Program-made: the position numbers and the translations under genes
In this document: one piece after another, positions 47,961 to 55,733 of the stretch
Position numbering within the stretch: position 1 is the first letter of the stretch
Layout of the letters: every line of letters starts with the position of its first letter
Source of the DNA: Anaerolineales bacterium
GTDB lineage: Bacteria; Chloroflexota; Anaerolineae; Anaerolineales; Villigracilaceae
Direction of reading: 5' to 3'
NCBI GenBank assembly: GCA_020847435.1
Contig: JADLBX010000036.1
Span: 1 to 64,000, forward strand
Length of the DNA: 64,000 nucleotides
The notes under the pieces: model-generated
Told to the model about the DNA's origin: nothing
What the model saw: the letters and a program-made list of their open reading frames with translations, nothing else
The model's database searches: none

Positions 47961-49184
47961 ATGGCTCATAAAACCGAAGACGAACTTCAAATTCAACGAC
48001 GGAATTTCCGCAACGTGCAAGTTGACGCGGTCGGCGTCAGCATTTCGAATGTCGCCGCGCCGTTCCTGCCGGTATTCCTCACGCGCCTCGGCGCGACCAA
48101 TTTTCAGGTAGGTCTGCTCACATCCATGCCCGGCGCGACCGGGCTTTTGCTGGCGCTCTTCGTCGGTCGCTTTTTGCAGACGCGGCAGAACATTGTCCCG
48201 TGGTACAGCCTTTCGCGCTTGCTGGTGATTCTGTGTTTCGCCTTTACCGGCATCTTGACGTTGTTGATTCCATTCGACCATGTGATCCTTGCCACGCTGG
48301 TCATTTGGGCGTTTGCCACACTGCCGCAAACCGCGCTGGCGGTGGCGTTCTCGGTTGTGATGAATGCCGTCGCCGGACCCGAAGGGCGCTACGCCTTGCT
48401 CAGCCGCCGCTGGACCATCTTCGGCTTGACCGGCGTGGTCGGCACGTTCATCGTCACGCGCGTAATCGACCTGGTTTCCTTCCCAACGAATTACGCGCTG
48501 ATGTTTTTAGTGTTGTCGCTCGGCGGTTTTGTCAGTTTTTATTTTTCCCGCCAGATCCAAGTCCCCGACCAGCCGCCGCCTGCGACCGCGCAGAAAAGCC
48601 CGCGGCGCGAGAGTTTGCGGAATTACCTCGCCCTGCTTCAGCAATATCCGGCGTTCGTTTCCTTTTCGTGGAAGCGGTTTGTCTATTATTCCGCGCTTGT
48701 GCTGGGGCTGCCGATCATGCCGTTGTATCTCGTCCGCAATGTAGGCGCCACCGACGCGCAGATCGGTGCGGTTTCGATGGCGATGACGCTGATCATGCTC
48801 GTGGGCTATTTCGTCTGGCCCCGCGTGTCACGTCTGCGCGGCGGGAGGTTCGTTCTGTTGGCGACCACCTTCGGCATGACGCTCTACCCGGCGTTGACCG
48901 CCACCACGACCCAGATCGAATGGATCATTTTCTTTGCCGGCGTCGCCGGTTTCTTTCAGGGCGGGCTCGATCTGGTGTTCTTTGACGAGTTGATGAAGAC
49001 CGTTCCGGTGGAACATGGCGCGACGTTTGTGGCGCTGGCTCAGTCCATGCAATATCTTTCCACGATCTTCGCCCCGCTATTGGGCACGTGGCTCGCGGGC
49101 TTCATCGGTCTTGGCGGCGCGTTGTGGTTCTGCGCGGGACTGCGCTTGATCGGATTTCTGTTATTTCTGAAGAAAGAGGCTTGA
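47961..49184 (+). CDS. MFS transporter
   Basis: 407 residues, ~12 membrane helices. The start ATG 47961 (MAHKTEDELQIQRRNFRNVQ) has TATAAT seven bases before it and no SD, so it may be made from its own leaderless mRNA even though it follows the nucleosidase gene closely. Features include LTRLGATNFQVGLLTSMPGATGLLLAL, GPEGRYALLSRRW, and NVGATDAQIGAVSMAMTLIM, typical of an uncharacterised MFS subgroup in Chloroflexota. Substrate unknown; linkage to a nucleosidase suggests a purine or nucleoside only weakly. Confidence 0.82.
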   Translation: MAHKTEDELQIQRRNFRNVQVDAVGVSISNVAAPFLPVFLTRLGATNFQVGLLTSMPGATGLLLALFVGRFLQTRQNIVPWYSLSRLLVILCFAFTGILTLLIPFDHVILATLVIWAFATLPQTALAVAFSVVMNAVAGPEGRYALLSRRWTIFGLTGVVGTFIVTRVIDLVSFPTNYALMFLVLSLGGFVSFYFSRQIQVPDQPPPATAQKSPRRESLRNYLALLQQYPAFVSFSWKRFVYYSALVLGLPIMPLYLVRNVGATDAQIGAVSMAMTLIMLVGYFVWPRVSRLRGGRFVLLATTFGMTLYPALTATTTQIEWIIFFAGVAGFFQGGLDLVFFDELMKTVPVEHGATFVALAQSMQYLSTIFAPLLGTWLAGFIGLGGALWFCAGLRLIGFLLFLKKEA

Positions 49185-49196
49185 GTGGTCTAAAAA

Positions 49197-49232
49197 ATGA
49201 ACGCCGACCCTTTCAGGAGAGTTCGGCGTTCA
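49197..49232. terminator. Hairpin between convergent genes
   Basis: ATGAACGCCGA ... TCGGCGTTCAT, eleven-base arms with a ~14-base loop, between the MFS stop and the convergent 49246 stop. A T-rich run follows further on the plus strand. Probably a terminator. Confidence 0.5.
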
Positions 49233-49245
49233 TAAGCCCGCCTTT

Positions 49246-50436
49246 TTATTTTTTCGCGGCTGCGAGCGCGTCCCTGATCTGCTGTGTGTGAGATCCAAGA
49301 TGGAAATTTGGTTGAAGCAAACCGGATCCAAATCGGTAGTAACTACCTTTGTTAGTTGCGGCAAAATCTTGTGGAATCAAAGCCGTGAACGCGAGGACTT
49401 CTTCGACGCTGCGACGAAGCGCATCCAACATCAATGGGATGGATGGATTTGCTTTCACTATCGCCTCCACTTGCGCGGTGACGTTCGTTCCAAACCCATC
49501 GGTGGTGATTTCAAAGCCGTCAATCAGACTGGCAAGAAACGTGGAATTATTTCGTTCATTCTGAATGAGATGCGCGACGATCTCCATGGCGCTCCATTCC
49601 ATTGGATCGGGGCGTTGGTTTGCCTGCTCTTCGCTGACGCCTTCAAATAATTTCTCCAAGTCGGCGAGCGCGGGCATGACAAAATCGCGCGCTTGGTTTG
49701 CAAGTTCATTCGGACTGGCTGGCACATTCGGCATCGGGCGTCGGCTCAATTCCATCGTGATGTTTTTCTTTTCGGGTCCACGATAGAAAGCGACCTCGAT
49801 CGTGTCTCCGCCCTTTTTGCCTGCGATGGCACTCGGAAGACTGCTCGCGTCGCTCCGAATTGGATGCCCGTTCATCGCGACGATCACGTCATCCTTTTGC
49901 AGACCGGCTCTTTCGGCGCCCATGCCTGCCACCAAGCCGTCGAGCCTTAACCCCTCCCGCACAGGGACGCCGAGCGCGGTTGCCTGTTCCTCCGTGAAAT
50001 CGCCCGGCGCGATGCCCAGCATGGGACGGTTTGCGATGCGCAAATCAATCCCTGTCTCCAACACGGATTTGAGATTCTCGAAACTCTCCACCCAGTTTTC
50101 GTGGAAGGTTTCGCCTGTTTTTTCATCCGGCGCTTCATGCTCCAAGCGGACAATCGTGCCGCCGTCTTTCTCCGCAAAATTGACCGTCACTTCGGTGGGG
50201 GCGGGATCAATGTTCGCAAACCAGCGGAATTTCACGCATTTGTTTTCCTCCAGTTCGAGGTAATGCCCACTGGAATAAAAATCGCCGCGCCACCACAGAT
50301 ATAGCCGTCCTTTCGGATGCGGCTCGACAGTCGCCACGTCGCACAGCCACTCGCGCAGGGAGGTGGAATTGGTAAACGCGCGATACGCCGCCTTCACCGG
50401 CGCCTTGACGAACGTTTCAGTAGATACGGTTGCCAT
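49246..50436 (-). CDS. AHSA1/SRPBCC - PDZ - DinB-like fusion protein
   Basis: 396 residues from ATG 50436 (GAGGAG upstream). Three domains in a row: an AHSA1-type START/SRPBCC ligand-binding domain (~1-130: ETFVKAPVKAAYRAFTNSTSLREWL, ENWVESFENLKSVLE); a PDZ domain (~138-235: GLRLDGLVAGMGAERAGLQKDDVI, VAMNGHPI, KGGDTIEVAFYRG); and a DinB-like four-helix bundle (~245-396: ADLEKLFEGVSEEQANQRPDPMEWSAMEIVAHLI ... HLGSHTQQIRDAL), with His residues that often bind metal. No signal peptide, so cytoplasmic. The PDZ has no protease partner in the chain. A plausible role is a stress-related adaptor or enzyme acting on small thiols; this is inference. Confidence 0.85.
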   Translation of the reverse strand: MATVSTETFVKAPVKAAYRAFTNSTSLREWLCDVATVEPHPKGRLYLWWRGDFYSSGHYLELEENKCVKFRWFANIDPAPTEVTVNFAEKDGGTIVRLEHEAPDEKTGETFHENWVESFENLKSVLETGIDLRIANRPMLGIAPGDFTEEQATALGVPVREGLRLDGLVAGMGAERAGLQKDDVIVAMNGHPIRSDASSLPSAIAGKKGGDTIEVAFYRGPEKKNITMELSRRPMPNVPASPNELANQARDFVMPALADLEKLFEGVSEEQANQRPDPMEWSAMEIVAHLIQNERNNSTFLASLIDGFEITTDGFGTNVTAQVEAIVKANPSIPLMLDALRRSVEEVLAFTALIPQDFAATNKGSYYRFGSGLLQPNFHLGSHTQQIRDALAAAKK

Positions 50437-50517
50437 GGTTTTCTCCTCATTCAAGATGGGCGAGATTGTAATTCAGGAGGAATGGCAAGACACCCTACTG
50501 GAGGAGGGAAATTTGTT

Positions 50518-52311
50518 TTACTTCCCCAACCTCGCCCGTTCATCCACGATCACGCTTTCCTCCAGCTTCTTGAAGAGCGGACCTGGTTGATTTAATTTCT
50601 GCCCGGGTTTCAAGTCACTGGGTTTCCAGTAGGACAAATTGGCAATTTGTCCTACTGGGCGATACCGCAACCCTGTATGCGTGCCGAGCGAATCGTTAAT
50701 TTCTTCAACATATTGTTCACCAAACAGCGGAGTTTCGTAGCCGAGGAAGCCGTGCAGTTTCTCGGACGTGAAAGGCAGGAAGGGGGAGAAAAGAATCTTG
50801 AGTGAATCAATTGCTTTGAGCGCGGTGAAGACGGTCAGCGCGGCGGACTCTTTGTCGGTTTTGATGGCTGTCCAGGGCGCGTGGACGTCGAGGTATTGAT
50901 TCACTGCGGTGGCGAGTTTCATCGTCTCGCCGAGGGCGGAACGCAGGCGCACGGCTTCGAGTTCGGCGCCGACGGTGGCGAATCCGTTTGAGATGACTGC
51001 GAGCAGGTCGAGGTCCGCGGGGCGAAGCGTGGTTTCATCCACAGTGGGCACGTGACCATCCCAATGTTTGTAGCAAAATGCAAGCACGCGATTCGCCAAG
51101 TTGCCCCATGTCGCAACGAGCTCGTTGTTGTTGCGCGCTACGAATTCCGACCAATCCCAATCGCTGTCTTTCGCTTCGGGCATGTTGACGGTGAGGTAAT
51201 AGCGGATGGCATCGGGGTCGTAGCGCGTGAGCGCGTCGCGTCCCCAAACCGCCCAATTGCGCGAGCCGCTGATCTTTTTGCCCTCGAGGTTCATGAATTG
51301 ATTCGCTGGCACGTCGTATGGCAAGGTGAGTTTGAATTTTTCGCCAGTGAACAACTCGGCGAATTGTTCGTCCGCGCCCATCAATTCGGCGGGCCACATG
51401 GAGGTGTGAAAGAAGATGTTGTCTTTGCCTTGAAAATAAAAATGCTTCGATGAGGGATTTGACCACCACTCGCGCCACGCGTCATTTTGCTTGGTTAGTT
51501 GACTCCATTCGATCGCGGCAGAGAGGTAGCCGACGACCGCTTCGATCCAGACGTAGAGGCATTTTCCTTCCCAGCCTTCAAGCGGGACGGGGATGCCCCA
51601 ATCGAGGTCGCGTGTGATCGAGCGCGGCTTCAAGCCCTCCGATTCGATTTTGCGTAGCGACTCTCCGATGACCGTGTCGCGCATGTGGTCGGCGCGTTCG
51701 GTAAGGAACTGTTTGACGTTCGGCTCGAGTTTCGAGAGGTCGAGATAGAAATGCTCGGTCTCGCGCAGTTCGAGCGCGCCGCCTTCCTTCGAGCGTGGAT
51801 TGATCAACTTCTCGGGTTCGAGCACGTTGCCGCAATTGTCGCATTGGTCGGAGCGCGCGCCTTCGTAGCCGCAGATGTAACACGTCCCTTCGACGTAGCG
51901 GTCGGGCAGGAATCGTTTCGACGACGGCGAATACCACTGCATGGATTTTTGCGTGAAGAGGTAGCCGTTCTCTTTCAACGCGAGGAACATGGCTTGCGAT
52001 ACTTTGAAATGATTCTCGGTATGCGTCGTGGTGAACAGGTCGTACGAAATGCCCAGCCCTTGGAACAATTCGATGAACCCGTTATGGTAGCGTTTGTACA
52101 CTTCTTCGACGGGCTTGCCTTCCTTGTCTGCGGCGATGGTTACGGGCGTGCCGTGCGAATCGGTACCGCTGACCATGAGCGCGTTGTTTCCTTTCAGGCG
52201 GTGATAGCGCGCGACGATGTCGCCGGGCAGGTGCGAGCCGGTGATGTTGCCGACGTGGATTTCGGCGTTGGCGTAGGGCCAGGCAATGGCGATGAGGATG
52301 TTTTCAGGCAT
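50518..52311 (-). CDS. metG: Methionyl-tRNA synthetase
   Basis: 597 residues from ATG 52311. Class I core with AWPYANAEIHVGNITGSHLPGDI (HIGH site as HVGN), zinc knuckle CYICGYEGARSDQCDNCG (~145), VWIEAVVGYLSAA and the KISGSRNWAVWG segment, the KMSKS site in its KFSxSRNW-like variant. The anticodon-binding helical domain follows; the C-terminal tRNA-binding (EMAP) appendix of many bacterial enzymes is missing. Near the end, residues VGQIANLSYW are encoded by a perfect palindrome of a dispersed repeat type. Charges tRNA-Met, including the initiator tRNA at 33917. Confidence 0.96.
   Translation of the reverse strand: MPENILIAIAWPYANAEIHVGNITGSHLPGDIVARYHRLKGNNALMVSGTDSHGTPVTIAADKEGKPVEEVYKRYHNGFIELFQGLGISYDLFTTTHTENHFKVSQAMFLALKENGYLFTQKSMQWYSPSSKRFLPDRYVEGTCYICGYEGARSDQCDNCGNVLEPEKLINPRSKEGGALELRETEHFYLDLSKLEPNVKQFLTERADHMRDTVIGESLRKIESEGLKPRSITRDLDWGIPVPLEGWEGKCLYVWIEAVVGYLSAAIEWSQLTKQNDAWREWWSNPSSKHFYFQGKDNIFFHTSMWPAELMGADEQFAELFTGEKFKLTLPYDVPANQFMNLEGKKISGSRNWAVWGRDALTRYDPDAIRYYLTVNMPEAKDSDWDWSEFVARNNNELVATWGNLANRVLAFCYKHWDGHVPTVDETTLRPADLDLLAVISNGFATVGAELEAVRLRSALGETMKLATAVNQYLDVHAPWTAIKTDKESAALTVFTALKAIDSLKILFSPFLPFTSEKLHGFLGYETPLFGEQYVEEINDSLGTHTGLRYRPVGQIANLSYWKPSDLKPGQKLNQPGPLFKKLEESVIVDERARLGK
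50627..50657. repeat. Perfect 14-bp-arm palindrome inside metG
   Basis: CAGTAGGACAAATT, GGC, AATTTGTCCTACTG. In the metG frame it encodes GQIANLSYW close to the C-terminus, between the anticodon-binding domain and the tail. Confidence 0.8.
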
Positions 52312-52330
52312 TCGTGACTCCAGTTTCAAA

Positions 52331-52464
52331 TGTCGTTGCGAGCGAAGCGAAGCAACCTCCTCGCATAATTAGATAAGTGGTTCTATGAGATTGCTCGCCG
52401 CGGGCGCGCTTCGCGGTCGTCGGGATTTCGATGCTGTCGCATCTCAACCCTCCTCGCAATGACA
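52331..52464. repeat. MITE-like repeat with TGTCGTTGCGAG ends
   Basis: About 134 bp with imperfect 12-bp terminal inverted repeats TGTCGTTGCGAG (52331-52342) and CTCGCAATGACA (52453-52464). Inside are AGCGAAGCGAAGCAACCTCC and GAGATTGCTCG units, the wording of a widespread family of non-coding dispersed repeats. It fills the space between metG and the next terminator. Confidence 0.7.
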
Positions 52465-52475
52465 TGGTTGGAATA

Positions 52476-52510
52476 AACAAAAAGGCTGTCCGTAAATATG
52501 GACAGCCCGT
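52476..52510 (-). terminator. Terminator after the 24-codon ORF and yceD
   Basis: GGCTGTCC (52484-52491), 8-base loop, GGACAGCC (52500-52507); the minus strand then runs into a T tract (TTTTTGTTT). Confidence 0.85.
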
Positions 52511-52530
52511 AATTCGCTAGACGCGACGAT

Positions 52531-52605
52531 CTAACGCGCTCTCCATTGAGTGCAGATTCGCATTTCCATAGGCATCGTCATTTTGAATAACTGTCTGGCG
52601 TTCAT
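52531..52605 (-). CDS. Possible 24-residue microprotein after yceD
   Basis: A 25-codon frame (MNARQLFKMTMPMEMRIC, then TQWRAR) with six Met. TACAAT lies seven bases before its ATG and overlaps the yceD stop region, and a strong terminator follows 21 bases after its stop. This is the place where rpmF (L32) normally follows yceD, but the sequence is not L32. It could be a leaderless microprotein, a small RNA, or simply the yceD 3' end. Confidence 0.3.
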   Translation of the reverse strand: MNARQLFKMTMPMEMRICTQWRAR

Positions 52606-52618
52606 GCCCGCTATTGTA

Positions 52619-53122
52619 CTACAACAATTTCCTCAAAACCGAAAACGGCGAATCGTCCGTGTGTTGGCTGTGACCGCAATCCGCCACGTTCAAATCCTGG
52701 CCACATTCGATGCACAAGCCTTTGCAATCGGGGTCATGGAGCGGGTTGATCGGCACCTCAAGCAACGCGTACTCCCTCAGCATCGGCGCAAGGTCAATTT
52801 GCATATCCTCGGGAAGCAGTAACCCGGTCTCGCTGGCAGTATCTTTGCTGAACGCGAAGAGTTCGGTAAATTTCCAACCCAGCCGTTGAGTGAACGGCTT
52901 CAGACAGCGCGCGCATTCGAGCGCGGTGTCTGCGAAAAATTGTCCCTGCACGATCAATCCCTGCGGTGTGCGTCCGATGTGCACCGAGCCATCGAGGTTC
53001 GTCACCTCGAGGTCTTCGAGTTTCGCTCTGTCGAATTCAAAGGGAATCTCGTGGCTGTAACCGACCTCTTCATGGACGATGAAGCCGACGTTGATGCGGA
53101 AGGGTTTACGGGGATTGGTCAT
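52619..53122 (-). CDS. YceD/DUF177-family protein
   Basis: 167 residues from ATG 53122; an in-frame GTG at 53155 is possible. The DUF177 signature is clear: LECARCLKPFTQRLGWKFTELF near the middle and CKGLCIECGQDLN near the C-terminus, where the cysteines probably bind zinc. Members are linked to 23S rRNA/large-subunit assembly, and in most bacteria the gene lies directly upstream of rpmF. That neighbour is missing here. Downstream lies only a tiny ORF and a terminator. Confidence 0.88.
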   Translation of the reverse strand: MTNPRKPFRINVGFIVHEEVGYSHEIPFEFDRAKLEDLEVTNLDGSVHIGRTPQGLIVQGQFFADTALECARCLKPFTQRLGWKFTELFAFSKDTASETGLLLPEDMQIDLAPMLREYALLEVPINPLHDPDCKGLCIECGQDLNVADCGHSQHTDDSPFSVLRKLL

Positions 53123-53203
53123 GGCTTGTTGTAGATGCAGTTGAACTGTATCCACATCCTGTTGAGTTGTGTCCGTAGTTCAACTGCGAACACAACCTGA
53201 TAT

Positions 53204-54187
53204 TTAGACTTTTCTGTCAACGATGTACTTCGCCAGATCTTCCAACGCGTCTTTCTCAGGGGAGGCTGGCGCGACCTCTAAGGCGGCTAACGCGCGGCGG
53301 ACGGCATTCCGCGCCTCGTCCATGGCTTGCACGATAGCGTCGCTCTGGCGGATCGCGTCCACCAGTCGCTGGACCCGGGCGGTCTCTTTCCATCCGCCCT
53401 CAGGGAGCGACAAAACATCCTCGTCGTAGCGATTCGCTTCGGCGAAGTAGATCGCGGGAAGTGTCACCAAGCCATTGAGCAGGTCTGAGCCGATGGGTTT
53501 ACCGACTGTGGATTGGTCGCCTGTAAAATCAAGAATGTCGTCCACGATTTGGAACGCCATGCCAACCTCGTAGCCGAATGTCTTCATCGAGTCGCGGATG
53601 AGTTCGTCCTCCGTGCCGACCATCGACGCGGCAAGCGCAGACATTTCGAACAGCGAGGCAGTTTTGGCATAAATACGGTTGTAGTAGTTGTCGCGGTCAA
53701 TCACGCCGTGCGCGGAAAACATTTGAGTCAATTCGCCGTTGACGATGGTCGCCAGCGTTTCGGAAAATAATTTCATCAACGGCAGGTAATCGGTTTCCGC
53801 CGCGAGTTTTGCCGCGCGGGCAAACAGGAAGTCGCCAGTGAGCACGGTCGCGGCAGGCGACCAGCGCGCGTTCAACGTCGGCATTCCGCGGCGGAGCAAC
53901 GCGCCGTCAATCAAATCGTCGTGGACGAGCGTCGCGGTGTGAAGCAACTCCACGGAGGCGCCGAGGGTGATGAGCTTGTCCTCGGGCGCGCCAAGCATAT
54001 TTCCGACGAGCAAGCCCAAGGTCGGCCTGATGCGTTTGCCTCCCGCCGCGAGTAAATGCTCAAGCGCCGATCGTAAGTCAGGGTGTTGCTCATCGCCAGC
54101 CTGTTCGCGAATCCGCTGTTCGACGGATTTAAGTTGGTCGTTCACTGAGGGGAAAGTTGTCGTTTGATTCACGGCTGGGTCTCCCAT
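53204..54187 (-). CDS. Polyprenyl diphosphate synthase (long-chain type)
   Basis: 327 residues of the trans-isoprenyl synthase fold. First Asp-rich motif VHDDLIDGALLRRG (~88-101), preceded by GGKRIRPTLGLL; second VDDILDFTGD (~210) with the GKPIGSDLLNGLVTLPAIY stretch after it. It condenses isopentenyl diphosphate on an allylic primer to make a chain for quinones or undecaprenyl-type carriers. The residue before the first motif is His (LVHDD), with Leu-His-Thr upstream, in line with medium- to long-chain products. Its start overlaps the tatD 3' end by 19 bases. Confidence 0.93.
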   Translation of the reverse strand: MGDPAVNQTTTFPSVNDQLKSVEQRIREQAGDEQHPDLRSALEHLLAAGGKRIRPTLGLLVGNMLGAPEDKLITLGASVELLHTATLVHDDLIDGALLRRGMPTLNARWSPAATVLTGDFLFARAAKLAAETDYLPLMKLFSETLATIVNGELTQMFSAHGVIDRDNYYNRIYAKTASLFEMSALAASMVGTEDELIRDSMKTFGYEVGMAFQIVDDILDFTGDQSTVGKPIGSDLLNGLVTLPAIYFAEANRYDEDVLSLPEGGWKETARVQRLVDAIRQSDAIVQAMDEARNAVRRALAALEVAPASPEKDALEDLAKYIVDRKV

Positions 54188-54990
54188 CCGAAGAGGCGGT
54201 TTGCATTTGCCGCGGTTGCCCGCGCAACCGTTTCGCGCGTCGTTCGATGGACTTCTGCAATTTTATCAGTAATGAGCGTTACATTGGCGGGTTCATTACG
54301 TTTGCCGCGATGAGGAACGGGAGTCTGAAACGGCGAGTCGGTTTCGATCAGGATGTGATCCAGCGGAAGTTTTCCGACGAGTTCGCGTTGCGAATCGTTC
54401 TTCTTGTACGTGACGGGACCCGTAATGCCGATGAAAAAATTCATGCTCATCGCGCGCGTTGCAGAGTCGAAGTTTCCGTTGAACGAATGGAAGACGCCAG
54501 GCTTCGATTTCAATAATGTCAATTTCTTTTGCCATTGTTCGAGAATGTCAAACAGATCGTTCGTCGCCTCGCCAAATTCCGCGTCGTTTTCCTCGCGAAG
54601 ATGGAGGATGACCGGTTTGTTGACTCTGCTTGCAAGTTCGAGGTGGGGGAGCAGGTTTTGACGCTGTGCTGTTTGCCGTTCGGTTTCTTTGACCCAATAA
54701 TAGTCAAGCCCGATCTCGCCGATGGCGACGACTTTGGGATGTTCGGCAAGTTTGCAAATCTCGTCGAAATCGTTCATGCTGAATTTTTGCATCTCAGTGG
54801 GATGATATCCGACCGCGGCGAAAATCCGATCGTGTTTTTCCGCCAACCGTACCGCTTCGTAACTCGTTTCCAAATCCATGCCCGGCACAAGCATCTTTTC
54901 AACACCGGCATTTGTTGCATGCTGAATCACATCGCCAATATCCCCAGCGAATTGGTCGAGATACAGGTGGCAATGGGTGTCTGTGAGCAT
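54169..54990 (-). CDS. tatD: TatD-family metal-dependent DNase
   Basis: 273 residues from ATG 54990 (MLTDTHCHLYLD); the upstream frame to 55071 lacks support. TIM-barrel metal ligands: DTHCHLYLD, VAIGEIGLDYYW, KPVILHLRE, GVFHSFNG and LIETDSPF. Members are 3'-5' exonucleases that act on DNA and take part in repair or quality control. TATAAT is found about 20 bases upstream of the start. It overlaps the downstream polyprenyl synthase gene, suggesting cotranscription. Confidence 0.93.
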   Translation of the reverse strand: MLTDTHCHLYLDQFAGDIGDVIQHATNAGVEKMLVPGMDLETSYEAVRLAEKHDRIFAAVGYHPTEMQKFSMNDFDEICKLAEHPKVVAIGEIGLDYYWVKETERQTAQRQNLLPHLELASRVNKPVILHLREENDAEFGEATNDLFDILEQWQKKLTLLKSKPGVFHSFNGNFDSATRAMSMNFFIGITGPVTYKKNDSQRELVGKLPLDHILIETDSPFQTPVPHRGKRNEPANVTLITDKIAEVHRTTRETVARATAANANRLFGWETQP

Positions 54991-55039
54991 AATCAGACTT
55001 CGTTTGTGAAAATTATAACATATAAAACCCCAATGGGAA

Positions 55040-55068
55040 TAAAAAATCCTGTTCGCGGGGAACAGGAT
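55040..55068 (-). terminator. Terminator of the toxin-antitoxin operon
   Basis: ATCCTGTTC (55046-55054) pairs with GAACAGGAT (55060-55068). On the minus strand six Ts follow. It lies 16 bases past the antitoxin stop. Confidence 0.85.
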
Positions 55069-55083
55069 CAAGGTTGGTCAAAG

Positions 55084-55407
55084 TTACTTTCTGACGGCTG
55101 ACTTTTTCTTTACCGTGTATTTTCCTTTTTTCTCGCTCAACCGCTTGTTGGGGATTAGGGCGATCAATGAGCGCAAGGCATTGTTGACGCTTTCCGAGTC
55201 GGGAAAGTACGCGGACACATCAGTGTCAAGCGTGATCGTCGGTCCGAAGCGTTGAACGGTCGTGGTCCCATCTTCATTGTGAATGCGGACTGTATAGCCC
55301 TTTTGAAGCGCGCGATAATATTTTCCTCTGATCCCCTTTTTACCGCTGAAATCATACTCGGGGAGCATATCATCGTCGCTGTCTAAGATTTTATTATCTT
55401 TCTTCAT
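55084..55407 (-). CDS. Antitoxin-like partner of BrnT
   Basis: 107 residues. The text DDMLPEYDFSGKKGIRGKYYRA, then ITLDTDVSAYFPDSESVNNALRSLIALIP matches the short proteins regularly found next to BrnT-like toxins (LPEYDFS...GVRGKYxxR...LDxDVAxxFPDSxSVNxALR), of ribbon-helix-helix/antitoxin type. An extra segment, GYTVRIHNEDGTTTVQRF, and a basic tail (KKGKYTVKKKSAVRK) make it longer than most I know. It overlaps the toxin gene by 14 bases and comes second. Likely neutralises the toxin and autoregulates the operon. Confidence 0.72.
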   Translation of the reverse strand: MKKDNKILDSDDDMLPEYDFSGKKGIRGKYYRALQKGYTVRIHNEDGTTTVQRFGPTITLDTDVSAYFPDSESVNNALRSLIALIPNKRLSEKKGKYTVKKKSAVRK

Positions 55408-55708
55408 AGATTTTTCTCTCAGATGTTGTTGCTTTGCGGCAACTGATGATCCGAATTTTTATTACGCCTGTTTCAGAAACTAATTCTTCCAAATGTACAA
55501 TCAAGAGTAACTTTTCTTTGGCAGACACACCAATACTATGATAACGATTCTCCTGAGTCGAGTGGGCTTCGTCGGGAAACGTAATTAGAAAAGGGTCCTT
55601 GAAAACTGTTTTTGCTTCATCGAAACTTACCTGATGCTTCGTTAGGTTACTCCTTGCTTTCCGGGTATCCCAGGCAAACTCATAATCAGGTTCGCTTCGA
55701 GTATCCAT
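55394..55708 (-). CDS. BrnT-family (DUF497) toxin, probable ribonuclease
   Basis: 104 residues with the BrnT pattern: YEFAWDTRKARSNLTKHQVSFDEAKTVFKDP, HSTQENRYHSIGVSAKEKLLLIVH and IRIISCRKATTSERKIYEE. BrnT is a RelE-like fold RNase of type II toxin-antitoxin modules. TATAAT lies six bases before ATG 55708 with no SD, so the mRNA is probably leaderless, and this start overlaps the end of pgm. Toxin-first order agrees with brnTA operons. Confidence 0.82.
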   Translation of the reverse strand: MDTRSEPDYEFAWDTRKARSNLTKHQVSFDEAKTVFKDPFLITFPDEAHSTQENRYHSIGVSAKEKLLLIVHLEELVSETGVIKIRIISCRKATTSERKIYEER

Positions 55709-55733
55709 TTAACAATTATATCGCCATATTCAA

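Noticed and set aside
52500..52618. rpmF (ribosomal protein L32) downstream of yceD
   Set aside because: No frame here encodes the basic, Cys-containing L32 sequence; only a 24-codon Met-rich ORF is present.
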